Counted from the stretch's first letter, positions 1 through 9,326 are shown. The stretch: 64,000 nt of DNA from JARFUG01 sp050485365 (GCA_050485365.1 JBJHBH010000008.1:1-64000), one strand, 5' to 3'. Notes: a model not told the origin generated them from the sequence alone. Made by a program: numbers and translations.

Positions 1-19
1 CTGTCCACATTCGCTTCAT
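1..19 (-). CDS. 5' end of a divergent gene cut by the window edge
   Basis: Only the first six codons (M-K-R-M-W-T) lie inside the window, read leftwards from an ATG at 19. A strong ribosome binding site, AGGAGGT on the minus strand at 27-33, sits 7 nt upstream, which is the reason for calling a start here. The gene is divergent from the RND efflux operon and might be its regulator, but nothing in six residues supports a function. Confidence 0.5.
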
Positions 20-146
20 CGGTACGACCTCCTGTGTGCGTCATCCATGCCGCGTTTGCTCGGTGCCCGGCAGCGGCGAACAGTTTCAAGTTAATCATCT
101 TTTCGTCCAATGCCAAGCGCCCCCCCCTCTTCCGCCGGGTGGGCGG

Positions 147-176
147 TTGACCCGCGCACCGTCAAGGCCGTATGGT
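147..176 (+). promoter_or_regulatory. Putative sigma-70 promoter of the RND operon
   Basis: TTGACC at 147-152 and TATGGT at 171-176 are separated by 18 nt and lie about 55 nt before the chosen start of the membrane fusion gene. Sequence match only. Confidence 0.45.
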
Positions 177-191
177 AAGAGCTCGAATCGC

Positions 192-209
192 CTCTCCCCC
201 TCGGGAGAG
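192..209. repeat. Short GC-rich hairpin, same type as at 6744
   Basis: CTCTCCC (192-198) pairs with GGGAGAG (203-209) across a 4-nt loop. The stem resembles the hairpin core at 6744-6765. Here it falls in the leader of the RND operon, between promoter and start codon. Confidence 0.4.
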
Positions 210-230
210 AACCCCTTCCCGCGAGACCGC

Positions 231-1325
231 ATGTCCATGACGACTGTCGATAGGAAGAGGCGCCCTCGGCGCGCGTTCACCCCTCTGATCGCCGCAGTGA
301 CGCTGGCGGCGCTGGCTCTGGGCGGATGTACGGAGCCGGCGCAGGTCGGCGGCGCCGAAGAGCCTCCCGAGCGCCAGACGCCCGTCGCCGCGGTGGAGAT
401 CGTGCGGCGCGATCTGTCGCGCCATCTCACGACCTCGGCCGCGGTGCAGTCCCGCTCTCAGGTCCGGCTGGCCGCACGCACCTCGGGGACCCTCGAAGCG
501 GTGCTGTTCGAGGAGGGTGAGACGGTGGGCAAGGGGGAGGTCCTCGCCCGGCTCGACATGGCGGAGCAAAGGGCCGAGCTGGCGCGGGCAAGCGCCCAGG
601 CCGACCAGGCGAGGCAGGCCTACGAGCGGGCGGCGCGGCTGCGGGCGCAGGAGCTCATCAGCGCCTCGGAGTACGACCGGCTGGCGACGGAGCTGCGCGT
701 CGCCGAGAGCGAGCGCCAGCTGTGGCGCACGCGCCTCTCCTTCGGGGAGGTCGTCGCGCCGATCGCCGCGACGGTGACCGCGCGCCTGGTCGAACCGGGC
801 GAGGCGATCCAGTCGCAGCAGACCCTGTTCGAGCTGACGGCCATGGACGAGCTCGTCCTGCGCCTCGGCGTCTCCGAGCTCGACGTGGTGCACCTGCGCA
901 GCGGGCAGGGGGTCGTCGTCGAGCTCGACGCCATGCCGGGCGAGCGCCTCGCGGGGACGGTGCGGCGCATCTTTCCCACCGCCGAGATCGAAAGCCGCCT
1001 GATCACCGTGGAGGTCGCCCTCCCCCCCGACGCGTGGGAGCGCGGCGTTCGCCCCGGCTTTCTCGCCCGGGTGCGCGTGCCGATCGACCAGCGCGCCGAC
1101 GCCATCGCCGTCCCCGTGGCCGCCGTCGGCGAGGCGGGCGAGGAGCGCTACGTCTTCGTGATCCGCGACGGACGCCTGCAGCGCCGCATTGTCGAGATCG
1201 GCGCCACCCGCGGCCAGTGGACCGAAATCCTCTCCGGCCTGGAGCCGGGGGAGATCGTCCTGGCGACCAATCCCATCGACATGCGCGAGGGGCAGGCGGT
1301 GCGCATCGTCGGCCGGGGGGGATAG
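231..1325 (+). CDS. RND efflux periplasmic adaptor (membrane fusion) lipoprotein
   Basis: Periplasmic adaptor linking an inner-membrane RND pump to an outer-membrane channel. From the ATG at 231 the protein is 364 aa. It starts with a charged stretch (KRRPRR), a hydrophobic segment and a lipobox ending LALGGC, so it is probably lipidated. It then shows the usual order: biotinyl-lipoyl-like half (VRLAARTSGTLEAVLFEEGE), an alpha-helical hairpin rich in Ala, Arg and Glu, the second lipoyl half and beta-barrel (VEPGEAIQSQQTLFEL), and a membrane-proximal domain. The reading frame is open further upstream to 36, but those codons cross the likely promoter and have no protein-like character. An alternative ATG lies at 237. 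The pump gene starts 3 nt after the stop. An outer-membrane TolC partner is not in the window. Confidence 0.88.
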   Translation: MSMTTVDRKRRPRRAFTPLIAAVTLAALALGGCTEPAQVGGAEEPPERQTPVAAVEIVRRDLSRHLTTSAAVQSRSQVRLAARTSGTLEAVLFEEGETVGKGEVLARLDMAEQRAELARASAQADQARQAYERAARLRAQELISASEYDRLATELRVAESERQLWRTRLSFGEVVAPIAATVTARLVEPGEAIQSQQTLFELTAMDELVLRLGVSELDVVHLRSGQGVVVELDAMPGERLAGTVRRIFPTAEIESRLITVEVALPPDAWERGVRPGFLARVRVPIDQRADAIAVPVAAVGEAGEERYVFVIRDGRLQRRIVEIGATRGQWTEILSGLEPGEIVLATNPIDMREGQAVRIVGRGG

Positions 1326-1328
1326 GCG

Positions 1329-4300
1329 ATGGCCCCTCCCTTTGCCCCGAAGTCCCTGCGTCGGCGCGGCGGCCTTGCTCACCTCAGCATCCGGCGCCCC
1401 GTCGGCACCCTCGCCATCGCCTCGGTCGTCTTCGTCATCGGCCTCTTCTTCCTCGATCGGCTCCCCGTCGATCTGCTCCCCACCATCGAATATCCGCAGA
1501 TCCGGGTGACGGTGAACTACCCCGGCACCTCCCCGGAGGTGATGGAGGAGCAGGTCACCCGCGTTCTGGAGAGGGCGCTCGCCTCCACCGAAAACCTGAT
1601 CCACATCGACAGCCGCGCCTCCGAAGGGCGCACCAACGTCAACCTTCACTTCGCCTACGGCACCAACCTCGATCTCGCCCTGCAGGACGCCTCGCGCCTT
1701 CTGGAGCTGGCCCGCACGCGCCTGCCCTCCGACATCGAGCCGCCGCGCCTCTTCAAGTTCGATCCGTCGCAGGCGGCGATCTGGCAGGCCGGATTCAGCT
1801 CCACCGTGCGCAGCGAGGTGGCGGTGCGCGACTGGGTCGAGAACCGCCTGGCCCCCCAGCTCATCGCCCTGTACGGCGTCTCGGGGGTCGAGGCGGCCGG
1901 GGGGTTGGTGCGCGAGATGGAGGTGGTGGCCGATCAGCACCGGCTGCGCTCCTACGGGCTGACGATGCGCGATCTGGTGACGGCGATCGAGGCCGAGAAC
2001 GCCGACGTCGCCGCCGGATGGGCGACCTCGCAGACCTTCGACGTCATGGTCAAGACCGAGGGGCTCTTCGTCTCCGTCGACGACATCCGAAACGTTCTGA
2101 TCCCTCTTCCCGGCGCCACCCGGCACGTGCGCCTCTCCGAGGTCGCCGAGGTGCGCGACGGCTTTCGCGACCAGCGCCTCTTCGTGCGCATGGACGGCAG
2201 GCCGGCGACGCTCGTGAGCGTCTTCAAGCTGCCGGGGGCCAACACCGTCGAGGTCGTCGACGGGATCAATGCCACCATCGAGCGCCTCGAGCGCTCGGGC
2301 TTCTTCCCCGAGGACATCGAGTATCGCACCATCGGCGACCGGGCTTTCTTCATCCGCGGCGCCATCACCAGCGTCGGCACGGCGGCCCTTCTGGGCGGCG
2401 TGCTCGCCATGCTCGGCGTCTTTTTGTTTCTCGGCTCCTTTCGCAAGAGCTTCGTCATCGGGCTGTCGCTGCCGATTGCGCTGATGGCGACCTTCGCCAT
2501 GATGGGGGTGGGGAATCTGACGCTGAACATCATCAGTCTCGGGGGGCTGGCGCTGGGGGTGGGGCTTTTGCTCGACAACGCCATCGTCATGCTCGAGAAC
2601 GTCTACCGGCACCGCGAGCAGCTCGGCAAATCGCCCGAGGAGGCCGCCCGGGACGGCGCGGCCGAGGTGAGCTCGGCCATCGTCGCCGGCACCATGACGA
2701 ACCTCGCCGCCGTCGTGCCGTTTTTGCTCGTCACCGGCATGGCGGCGCTGATCTTCCGCGAGCTGATCCTGACGATCTCCTTCGCCATCATCGCCACTCT
2801 GGCGGCGGCGCTGACGCTGGTGCCGATGCTGGCGTCGCTGCTGGGGCATCTGCGCTTCGAGAGCGGCGTCGGGCGCTCGGCGCCCCTTCGGGCCTTCAAC
2901 GGCGCGATCCGGTGGCTGCGGCGCAGGTATCGCCGTGCCCTGCCGCGCGTTTTGCGCCTGCGCTGGCTCGTCGTCGCCGCGGCGGCCGGGGCGTTCGCCG
3001 GCGCGCTGCATCTGGCGGGGGAGCTGGGCAACGAATTCCTCCCCCAGGTCGACGACGGCAACGTCGGTGTCTTTGTCTCGCTCCCTCCCGGGACGCCGCC
3101 CCACGAGACCGACGACGTCGCCCGGCGCGTCGAGGCGCGCATCGCCGAGCTCGATCACGTGGAGAGCTACTTCGCCATGGTCGGAGGGCACCTCGGCGGC
3201 GGTGTCGTCAACGAGCGCCCCGGCACGGCGCGCTGGCGCATCCAGCTCACCCCGGCGCATCAGCGCCCCGAGATGACGGCGGGGCGCTGGGTGGCCGAGG
3301 CGCAGCGCAGCCTGCAGAGCCTCGATCTGCCCGGCGCGCGCATCAGCGTGCGCCCACCGGGCATCCCCGGGCTGCGTTTCGGCGCCGGGGGGGCCGACCT
3401 CTCCATCGCCGTCATCGGCGAAGACCTCGGCGAGCTCAACGCGCTGGCGCGCGAGATCGACGGGCGTCTGCAGGGGATCGCGGGGCTGGAGGGGGTCGAG
3501 GTGGGGCGCGAGGACCGCAGCCCCCTTATGCGGGTGCGCATCGACCGCGATCGCGCGGCGGAGCTGGGGCTGCGCACCTCGGAGGTCGGCCTGGCGATCC
3601 GCCAGGCAGTGGACGGGGCGGTGGCGACGCGTTTTCTCACCGCGAGCCGCGAATACGACGTGCGGGTGCGCCTTGCGCGCGACGCGGTCAGCGACGCCGA
3701 GGCGCTCGGCAACGTTCTTCTTTTTCGCAACGGCGCGGCGCCGGTGCTGCTGCGCGACGTGGCGAGCTTCGAGCTCGGCGAGGGGCCGGCCCATATCGAG
3801 CGGGAAAACCAGAGCCGGGCGGTGCGGGTCAACGGCGACATCAACACCGAGGTGGCCGACGTCGCCGCCATCATGGCGCAGGTCGAGGCGCGCCTGGCCG
3901 ATCTCGTCCTCCCCGATCAGGTCAGCCTCATCTACGGCGGTCAGTGGGAGACGATCCAGGAGACGAACCGCGAGCTGACCGTGGTGGTGCTGCTGGCGAT
4001 CTTTCTCGTCCTGGTCGTTCTGGCGGTGCAGTACGAACGGCTCAGCAACCCGCTGGTCATCCTCGCCACCGCTCCGCTGGCGCTGATCGGGGTGGTGGCG
4101 ATCCTGTGGGCGACGGGGACGCCGCTCTCCGCGCCGGTCCTCATCGGCGTGATTTTGCTGGTCGGCATCGTCGTCAACAACGCGATTTTGCTGGTGGAGT
4201 ACATCGAAATCGGACGGCGCGAGGAGGGGCTTCGCCCGGCGCGCGCGGTGGTGCGGGCCGGGACGGTGCGGCTGCGGCCGATCCTGATGACGACGAGCAC

Positions 4301-4490
4301 CACCGTCCTCGGCATGACCCCTCTGGCCCTCAACCTCGGCACCGGCGCCGAGATCATGCAGCCGCTGGCGCTGTGCGTCATCGGCGGGCTTCTCGTCTCG
4401 ATGCTCCTCACCCTCTTCCTGATCCCCTGTCTCTACCTCATTGTCGGCGCCTTCTCCGAACGCCTCAAAAGCGTGCTGACGGGACACTAA
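1329..4490 (+). CDS. RND family efflux transporter, inner-membrane pump
   Basis: A 1053-aa proton-driven RND pump, the usual length of AcrB-like proteins. TM1 follows a short basic N-terminus (SIRRPVGTLAIASVVFVIG); a first periplasmic loop with porter domains is followed by TM2-6, a second large loop and TM8-12. The TM4 signature reads LLLDNAIVMLENVYRH, so the AcrB Asp-Asp pair is Asp-Asn here. In TM10 VVNNAILLVEY carries Asn where AcrB has Lys. Both suggest a pump outside the classic AcrB/MexB group; the substrate cannot be told. The gene sits 3 nt behind the adaptor gene. Its last 4 nt overlap the end of the convergent cytochrome gene. Confidence 0.92.
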   Translation: MAPPFAPKSLRRRGGLAHLSIRRPVGTLAIASVVFVIGLFFLDRLPVDLLPTIEYPQIRVTVNYPGTSPEVMEEQVTRVLERALASTENLIHIDSRASEGRTNVNLHFAYGTNLDLALQDASRLLELARTRLPSDIEPPRLFKFDPSQAAIWQAGFSSTVRSEVAVRDWVENRLAPQLIALYGVSGVEAAGGLVREMEVVADQHRLRSYGLTMRDLVTAIEAENADVAAGWATSQTFDVMVKTEGLFVSVDDIRNVLIPLPGATRHVRLSEVAEVRDGFRDQRLFVRMDGRPATLVSVFKLPGANTVEVVDGINATIERLERSGFFPEDIEYRTIGDRAFFIRGAITSVGTAALLGGVLAMLGVFLFLGSFRKSFVIGLSLPIALMATFAMMGVGNLTLNIISLGGLALGVGLLLDNAIVMLENVYRHREQLGKSPEEAARDGAAEVSSAIVAGTMTNLAAVVPFLLVTGMAALIFRELILTISFAIIATLAAALTLVPMLASLLGHLRFESGVGRSAPLRAFNGAIRWLRRRYRRALPRVLRLRWLVVAAAAGAFAGALHLAGELGNEFLPQVDDGNVGVFVSLPPGTPPHETDDVARRVEARIAELDHVESYFAMVGGHLGGGVVNERPGTARWRIQLTPAHQRPEMTAGRWVAEAQRSLQSLDLPGARISVRPPGIPGLRFGAGGADLSIAVIGEDLGELNALAREIDGRLQGIAGLEGVEVGREDRSPLMRVRIDRDRAAELGLRTSEVGLAIRQAVDGAVATRFLTASREYDVRVRLARDAVSDAEALGNVLLFRNGAAPVLLRDVASFELGEGPAHIERENQSRAVRVNGDINTEVADVAAIMAQVEARLADLVLPDQVSLIYGGQWETIQETNRELTVVVLLAIFLVLVVLAVQYERLSNPLVILATAPLALIGVVAILWATGTPLSAPVLIGVILLVGIVVNNAILLVEYIEIGRREEGLRPARAVVRAGTVRLRPILMTTSTTVLGMTPLALNLGTGAEIMQPLALCVIGGLLVSMLLTLFLIPCLYLIVGAFSERLKSVLTGH

Positions 4491-5032
4491 CGCGGCACCG
4501 GCAGCGGCACATCGGGCCGGCGCTCCTCCACCTGTCGCGGCCGAAGATCCTGACCGCGCCGCGCGGCGATGTCGAGCGGCTCGTAGAGCCGGGCGTCCTC
4601 ACCGACGACCTCCTCGTTGCCGAAGTGCGTCAGCAGGTGGTTGAGTACGGCCGCCAACTCGATGTCGTGCAGGTGCCCCATGGGGGGCATCGGCGCCCCC
4701 CACCTTCGGCTGGTCAGGCCGTAGAGGTGCAGATCGACGACGTAGTCGCGCCCGTTCGGCTCCAAAAAGAGCAGCCCGGTGTGATCCAGCCCCGGGTACT
4801 GGTCCCATCCCTCCCCCTGCGCGCCGTGACAGTTCCCGCAGTTGCGCAGGTACGATCCCGCCCCCAGCTCCTCCCACTCGAAGCGCTCCAGCCCCGGAGC
4901 GAACTGTTGCAGGATCGTCGCCTCGTCGGTGACCACGAACTGCGCAGAGCGCACCGCGCCGAACACGATCGCGGCGCCGAGAAGAAAGGCGATGATGATG
5001 TAGGTGGCGATGCTCGCCAGAAAGTGCCTCAT
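4487..5032 (-). CDS. Membrane-anchored monohaem c-type cytochrome
   Basis: A 181-aa protein with an N-terminal hydrophobic segment (residues about 7-27) that serves as anchor or uncleaved signal, placing the haem domain on the periplasmic side. One haem-binding CxxCH motif is seen (NCGNCHGAQGEG, about residue 65), and MPPMGHL further on could supply the axial Met, as in class I cytochromes. The gene is 21 nt downstream of the flavin reductase-like gene on the same strand, so the two are probably co-transcribed and may exchange electrons across the membrane. It ends head-on against the RND pump gene with a 4-nt overlap. The natural partner or electron acceptor is not identifiable. Confidence 0.85.
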   Translation of the reverse strand: MRHFLASIATYIIIAFLLGAAIVFGAVRSAQFVVTDEATILQQFAPGLERFEWEELGAGSYLRNCGNCHGAQGEGWDQYPGLDHTGLLFLEPNGRDYVVDLHLYGLTSRRWGAPMPPMGHLHDIELAAVLNHLLTHFGNEEVVGEDARLYEPLDIAARRGQDLRPRQVEERRPDVPLPVPR

Positions 5033-5053
5033 GGGCGGATTCTCCTCGATCGG

Positions 5054-6370
5054 TCAGGCCAGGTTGAAACGCTCCTGATGGATCAGATCCTTGCGCACTC
5101 CCAGCGCCATGAGGGCGTCGTAGACGGCGTCCATCATCGGCGGCGGCCCGCACACGAAGAAATAGCGATGGATCAGCTCCTGCGGGACGTGGCGCTCCAG
5201 AAGCTCCGGGGTGACGAAGCCGCTCTCCCCCTCCCAGTCGTCGGAAGGATTCTGCAGGACGAAGACGACCTCGAGGTCGAGCAACTCCCTCACGCCCTCG
5301 ATATCGTCTTTGAAGGCCAGATCGTCCTCGGTGCCGACGGCGTAGATGAGCAAGACCGGGCGCGGGTCGCGGCGGTCGGCCATGCTGCGCAAAAAGGAGA
5401 TCATCGGCGTGATCCCCACCCCCCCGGCGATGAAGACGTACCCGACGGCGGGGTAGCGGTCGATGCAGAAGGCGCCGTAGGGGCCGTCGAGGCTCGCCGG
5501 GGTGCCGGGCTTGACGTCCTTGATGGTGCTGGTGAAGTCGCCGAGTTCCTTGATGCCGAACTCGACGCGATCTTCGCGCTGCGCGCTGGAGCTGAAGCTG
5601 AAGGGGTGCTCCTCCAGTGTGAAGGGGGTGTTGGCGATCTTGATCCAGGCGAACTGCCCCGGCAAAAAGCGGATACCGGGGTGATCGACCGGTTCGAGCA
5701 CGAGCGACCACGTGCGGCCGAGCTCGGGGCGCACCTCCACCACCTGCCACTGGTTCCCCTTCTGGATGAGCGGCTTGATCACCCGCAGATAGACGACGAG
5801 CCCCACCATGGCGATGGCCATGACGACCCAGACGGCGTGCTTCCAGAAAGTGTTGGTGTACAGCCCGGCCATGGAGACGTGCAACTGCGCGAAGACGACG
5901 GCCGCCACTCCGAGGGCCAGGTGCGACAGGCGCCAGTATTCGTAATCGATCTTGAGCCGTTCCCGAAAGAGGGTGGTGACCGCGATGGCGACCAGGGCCG
6001 TCAGGCTCAGAAGGGCGAAGCGGCTCGCCCAGTTCCCCCCCAACGGGTTGAGGAGCGCAAGACGCGAGGGGTTGTCGATGACGATGATGAGCGGATGGAC
6101 GATGATGGCGCAGATGGCGACGACGGCGAGCTGGCGGTGGAACTGCAGAATGACGTCGATGCCGTAGGGGGCGGTGACCGCCTTGAAGCGGGCGATGAGC
6201 ACGAACTGCACGGCGATCTGCGTCAGGCCGAAGAAGCCGAGGGCCACCGACATCTCGAGCCAGAACCCGCGCCCGGAGGGCAGAGGGGGCGCGAACATCA
6301 GCAGGACCGGCAGAAGCACGACGGCCAGAAAGATGGTGATCCAGAAGAATCCGGAGATGGCGCGGCTCAA
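5054..6370 (-). CDS. Ferric reductase-like transmembrane flavoprotein (FNR fold)
   Basis: The N-terminal half has about six membrane helices with histidines suited to haem b (FHRQLAV, RLSHLALG, FAQLHVS). The C-terminal half is a ferredoxin-NADP reductase-type module: an FAD-binding motif (EEHPFSFSSS), a phosphate-binding stretch (DGPYGAF), and an NAD(P) Rossmann part (IAGGVGITPMISFLRS) ending in FFVCGPPPMMD. This is the architecture of ferric reductase/NOX-like proteins, moving electrons from NAD(P)H through flavin and haem across the membrane. The start is a TTG at 6370 (438 aa), with AGGAGG 8 nt upstream. The frame stays open to a GTG at 6478, whose nearest Shine-Dalgarno-like sequence is 15 nt away. 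Probably in operon with the cytochrome c downstream. Confidence 0.82.
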   Translation of the reverse strand: MSRAISGFFWITIFLAVVLLPVLLMFAPPLPSGRGFWLEMSVALGFFGLTQIAVQFVLIARFKAVTAPYGIDVILQFHRQLAVVAICAIIVHPLIIVIDNPSRLALLNPLGGNWASRFALLSLTALVAIAVTTLFRERLKIDYEYWRLSHLALGVAAVVFAQLHVSMAGLYTNTFWKHAVWVVMAIAMVGLVVYLRVIKPLIQKGNQWQVVEVRPELGRTWSLVLEPVDHPGIRFLPGQFAWIKIANTPFTLEEHPFSFSSSAQREDRVEFGIKELGDFTSTIKDVKPGTPASLDGPYGAFCIDRYPAVGYVFIAGGVGITPMISFLRSMADRRDPRPVLLIYAVGTEDDLAFKDDIEGVRELLDLEVVFVLQNPSDDWEGESGFVTPELLERHVPQELIHRYFFVCGPPPMMDAVYDALMALGVRKDLIHQERFNLA

Positions 6371-6549
6371 TGGAAGGCCCTCCTGTGGGGATGCGAAACG
6401 AACAATCTGTGTCCGCGCGGCGGTGCGGGGGCGGCGCGCGAATGTGATCAGTGTACTAAATTGCACAGCGGTTGCCACCGCCCGCCCGGTTGACCTCCTT
6501 TCACGGCGCGGTAGTCTGCAGCAAAAGAGCGAACGAAGAGGAGGCGGCC

Positions 6550-6723
6550 ATGACCGTGAAGGCGGGAGAAGAGGCGCTGCACACCGGAGACCTGAGGTGC
6601 ACGAAATGCGGTGAGCTCGTTCATGTGGAGGAAGGGGTGACGGTCCCCCGCTGCGCCGTCTGCAACGGGGGCGATTTCACCCGGCGAAATCGCCCCATCG
6701 GCCACCCCGGGGAGGAGGTGTAG
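6550..6723 (+). CDS. Small zinc-ribbon protein
   Basis: A 57-aa protein with two Cys pairs, CTKCGE and CAVCNGG, separated by about 17 residues. This is a zinc-ribbon knuckle of the kind found at the C-terminus of DUF1451-like proteins. The ATG at 6550 has AGGAGG ending 5 nt upstream, which decides the start over longer in-frame options. The role is unknown; it may bind nucleic acid or protein. It is divergent from the reductase-like gene. Confidence 0.72.
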   Translation: MTVKAGEEALHTGDLRCTKCGELVHVEEGVTVPRCAVCNGGDFTRRNRPIGHPGEEV

Positions 6724-6743
6724 CTCGCCGTCACTACGGAATC

Positions 6744-6786
6744 CCCTCTCCCTGGAGGGAGAGGGTGCCCGAAGGGCGGGTGAGGG
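6744..6786. repeat. REP-like hairpin repeat at the 3' end of copA
   Basis: CCCTCTCCCT (6744-6753) and AGGGAGAGGG (6756-6765) form a 10-bp stem with a 2-nt loop, followed by a conserved-looking tail (GCCCGAAGGGCGGGTGAGGG) to 6786. From general knowledge, this composite is a common interspersed repeat in proteobacterial genomes. It lies between two convergent genes and may also act in 3'-end formation, although no T-run follows. Confidence 0.55.
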
Positions 6787-6797
6787 GTGCTTTTGCG

Positions 6798-9326
6798 TCA
6801 AGCCGCTTTTCGGATCTGCGCCGGCATCGGCGGGGCGAAGCGCCGAAGCCGCAGCGCGTTGGCGAGCACGCAGACGCTCGAGGCCGCCATGGCCAGCGCC
6901 GCGAAGACCGGCGAGAGCAGAAGGCCGAAGGCGGGGTAGAGGATGCCGGCGGCCACGGGGATGAGGCTCGTGTTGTAGGCGAAGGCCCAGAAGAGGTTCT
7001 GCTTGATGTTGCGGATCGTTGCCTTGGACAGGGCGATGGCGTTGGGGACGTTGCGCAGATCCCCCGACATGAGGACGACCTCGGCCGACTCCATGGCGAT
7101 GTCGGTCCCGGTGCCGATGGCGATGCCGACATCGGCCTGCGCCAGCGCCGGCGCGTCGTTGATCCCATCCCCCACGAAGACGACCTTTCTCCCCCCCTGC
7201 TGCAGCGACTTGACCGCCTCGACCTTGCCGTCGGGGAGGACCTCGGCGACGACCTCGTCGATGCCGAGGGTGCGGGCGATCGCCTCGGCGGTGCGCCGGT
7301 TGTCGCCGGTGATCATGGCGACGCGAAGCCCCTCGGCGTGCAGCGCCCGGATCGCCGCGGGGGTCGACTCCTTGATCGGGTCGGCCACGGCGACGACGGC
7401 GGCGAGGCGCCCGTCGACGGCGGCGTACAGGGGGGTCTTCCCGTCGCCCGCCAGGCGCGCGGCCGCTTCGGCGAAGGGCTCGACATCGAGGCCGAGCCGG
7501 CGCATGTAGCGGTCGGCCCCGACTTCGACGCGCCGCCCCTCGATCTCTGCCGAGACGCCGAAGCCCGCTTGGGCCTCGAACCCCTTTGCTTCTTCGAGGG
7601 TGAGGCCGCGCCCTTTGGCCGCCTCGACGATCGCCTCGGCGATGGGGTGCTCCGAGAGGCGCTCCACCGAGGCGACGAGGCGAAGCGTCTCCTTCTCCTC
7701 GAACCCCTCGGCGACGACGAAGTCGGTGAGCTCCGGTTTGCCCCGGGTGAGGGTTCCGGTCTTGTCCAGCGCGATCACCGAGGCGTCGCGCACCGTCTGC
7801 AGCGCCTCCCCCCGGCGAAAGAGGACCCCCATCTCGGCCCCCTTGCCGGTGCCGACCATGATGGAGGTCGGGGTGGCGAGCCCCATGGCGCAGGGGCAGG
7901 CGATGATGAGGACGGCGACGGCGTTGACCAGCGCGAAGGTGAGGGCGGGGGCCGGGCCGACGGCGTACCAGATCCCGAAGGTGACGAAGGCGACCCCCAT
8001 CACCGCCGGGACGAAGACGTTCGTCACCCGATCGACGAGGGCCTGGATGGGGAGCTTGGAGCCTTGCGCCTCCTCGACCATGCGCACGATCTGCGCCAGC
8101 AGGGTGTCGGCGCCGACCTTGGTCGCCCGGAAGGTGAAGCTCCCCGAGGTGTTGATGGTTCCGCCGACGACCTCGCCCCCTTTCTCCTTGAGGGCCGGGA
8201 TCGGCTCGCCGGTGATCATCGACTCGTCGACGTACGATTTGCCGTCGAGCACTTCGCCGTCGACGGGGATCTTCTCGCCGGGGCGAACGACGACGACGTC
8301 CCCCACGCGCACCTCCCCGATGCCGATCTCCATCTCGGCGCCCTCCCGCACCACCCGGGCGCTTCTGGCCTGCAGGCTCATCAGGCGCTTGATCGCCTCG
8401 CCGGTGCGCCCCTTGGCGAGGGCCTCGAGGTAGCGCCCCAGCAGGATCAGGGTGATGATGACGGCCGAGGCCTCGAAATAGACGTGCACCGTCCCCGCGG
8501 GGAGGACCTGCGGAAGGAAGGTCGCCACGACCGAATACCCCCAGGCGGCCGAGGTGCCGAGCATGACCAGCGAGTTCATGTCCGGGCCCCCACGCACCAG
8601 GGCGGGCCACCCCTTGATGTAGAAGCGCAGCCCCGGGCCGAACTGCACGACGGTGGCCAGAACGAAATAGAGGTAGAAGAGGTTCTGCCGCCCGACGTTC
8701 TGCGCAAGCCAGTGGTGGAGCGCCGGGATGAAGTGGGAGCCCATGTCGAGGACGAAGATCGGCAGGGTGAGGGTCGCCGCCAGGATGAAGGCGCGCCGAA
8801 GAGAGGCGACCTCGCGCGCTCTCGCCTCGCGTTCCCGGTCGGCCCTGTCGGGGGCCGCGCCGCTCTGCTGGGCCTCGTACCCCGCCGCGCGCACCGCCTC
8901 GGCGAGCTCCTCCGCCGTCACGCTCCCCTCGGCGGCGCGCACCGTCGCCTTCTCGGTGGCGAGATTGACCGCCGCCTCGACGACGCCGGGGACGGCGTGA
9001 AGCGCCCTCTCGACGCGCCCCACGCACGAGGCGCAGCTCATCCCCGCCACCGAGAGCTCCAGCGTCTGCACGACCGGCTCGTACCCCGCCTCGCGGATCG
9101 CCCGCACCGCCGCCGCAACGTCCCCTTCCCCCTCGGCAAAGACGATCCGGGCGCGCTCGACGGCGAGGTTCACCGCGACCTCCGAGACCCCCGGCACCGC
9201 GCGGATCGCCTTCTCGACGCGCCCCACGCACGAGGCGCAGCTCATCCCCCGGATGCCGATATGCACGGCGCCCCGATCGGCAGGGCGTCCTTCGGTTTTT
9301 GGGGGGGCGGCGGATTCGACGGCCAT
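6798..9326 (-). CDS. copA: Copper-translocating P1B-type ATPase
   Basis: An 842-aa heavy-metal ATPase that exports Cu(I) from the cytoplasm. Two N-terminal HMA domains each carry GMSCASC (residues 27-33 and 95-101). The membrane metal site is the CPC in IIACPCAMGLATP (about 477-479). The phosphorylation motif DKTGTLT is near 521, the nucleotide-binding HP motif (SEHPIAEAI) near 570, and the hinge GDGINDAPALAQADVG near the C-terminus. CPC with these TM residues fits Cu/Ag rather than Zn/Cd transporters. The start chosen is the ATG at 9326, with AGGAG 7 nt upstream; the frame opens six codons earlier. The promoter region has the wide spacer typical of MerR-family control. Confidence 0.95.
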   Translation of the reverse strand: MAVESAAPPKTEGRPADRGAVHIGIRGMSCASCVGRVEKAIRAVPGVSEVAVNLAVERARIVFAEGEGDVAAAVRAIREAGYEPVVQTLELSVAGMSCASCVGRVERALHAVPGVVEAAVNLATEKATVRAAEGSVTAEELAEAVRAAGYEAQQSGAAPDRADREREARAREVASLRRAFILAATLTLPIFVLDMGSHFIPALHHWLAQNVGRQNLFYLYFVLATVVQFGPGLRFYIKGWPALVRGGPDMNSLVMLGTSAAWGYSVVATFLPQVLPAGTVHVYFEASAVIITLILLGRYLEALAKGRTGEAIKRLMSLQARSARVVREGAEMEIGIGEVRVGDVVVVRPGEKIPVDGEVLDGKSYVDESMITGEPIPALKEKGGEVVGGTINTSGSFTFRATKVGADTLLAQIVRMVEEAQGSKLPIQALVDRVTNVFVPAVMGVAFVTFGIWYAVGPAPALTFALVNAVAVLIIACPCAMGLATPTSIMVGTGKGAEMGVLFRRGEALQTVRDASVIALDKTGTLTRGKPELTDFVVAEGFEEKETLRLVASVERLSEHPIAEAIVEAAKGRGLTLEEAKGFEAQAGFGVSAEIEGRRVEVGADRYMRRLGLDVEPFAEAAARLAGDGKTPLYAAVDGRLAAVVAVADPIKESTPAAIRALHAEGLRVAMITGDNRRTAEAIARTLGIDEVVAEVLPDGKVEAVKSLQQGGRKVVFVGDGINDAPALAQADVGIAIGTGTDIAMESAEVVLMSGDLRNVPNAIALSKATIRNIKQNLFWAFAYNTSLIPVAAGILYPAFGLLLSPVFAALAMAASSVCVLANALRLRRFAPPMPAQIRKAA

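Noticed and set aside
162..4487. A 1441-codon open frame on the minus strand opposite the RND genes
   Set aside because: Composition is Arg/His/Asp/Gly-rich without domains, as expected for the antisense frame of high-GC genes; the plus-strand RND proteins are clear.
722..6493. A 1923-codon plus-strand open frame
   Set aside because: It crosses the RND, cytochrome and reductase genes in wrong frames and shows no protein family features.
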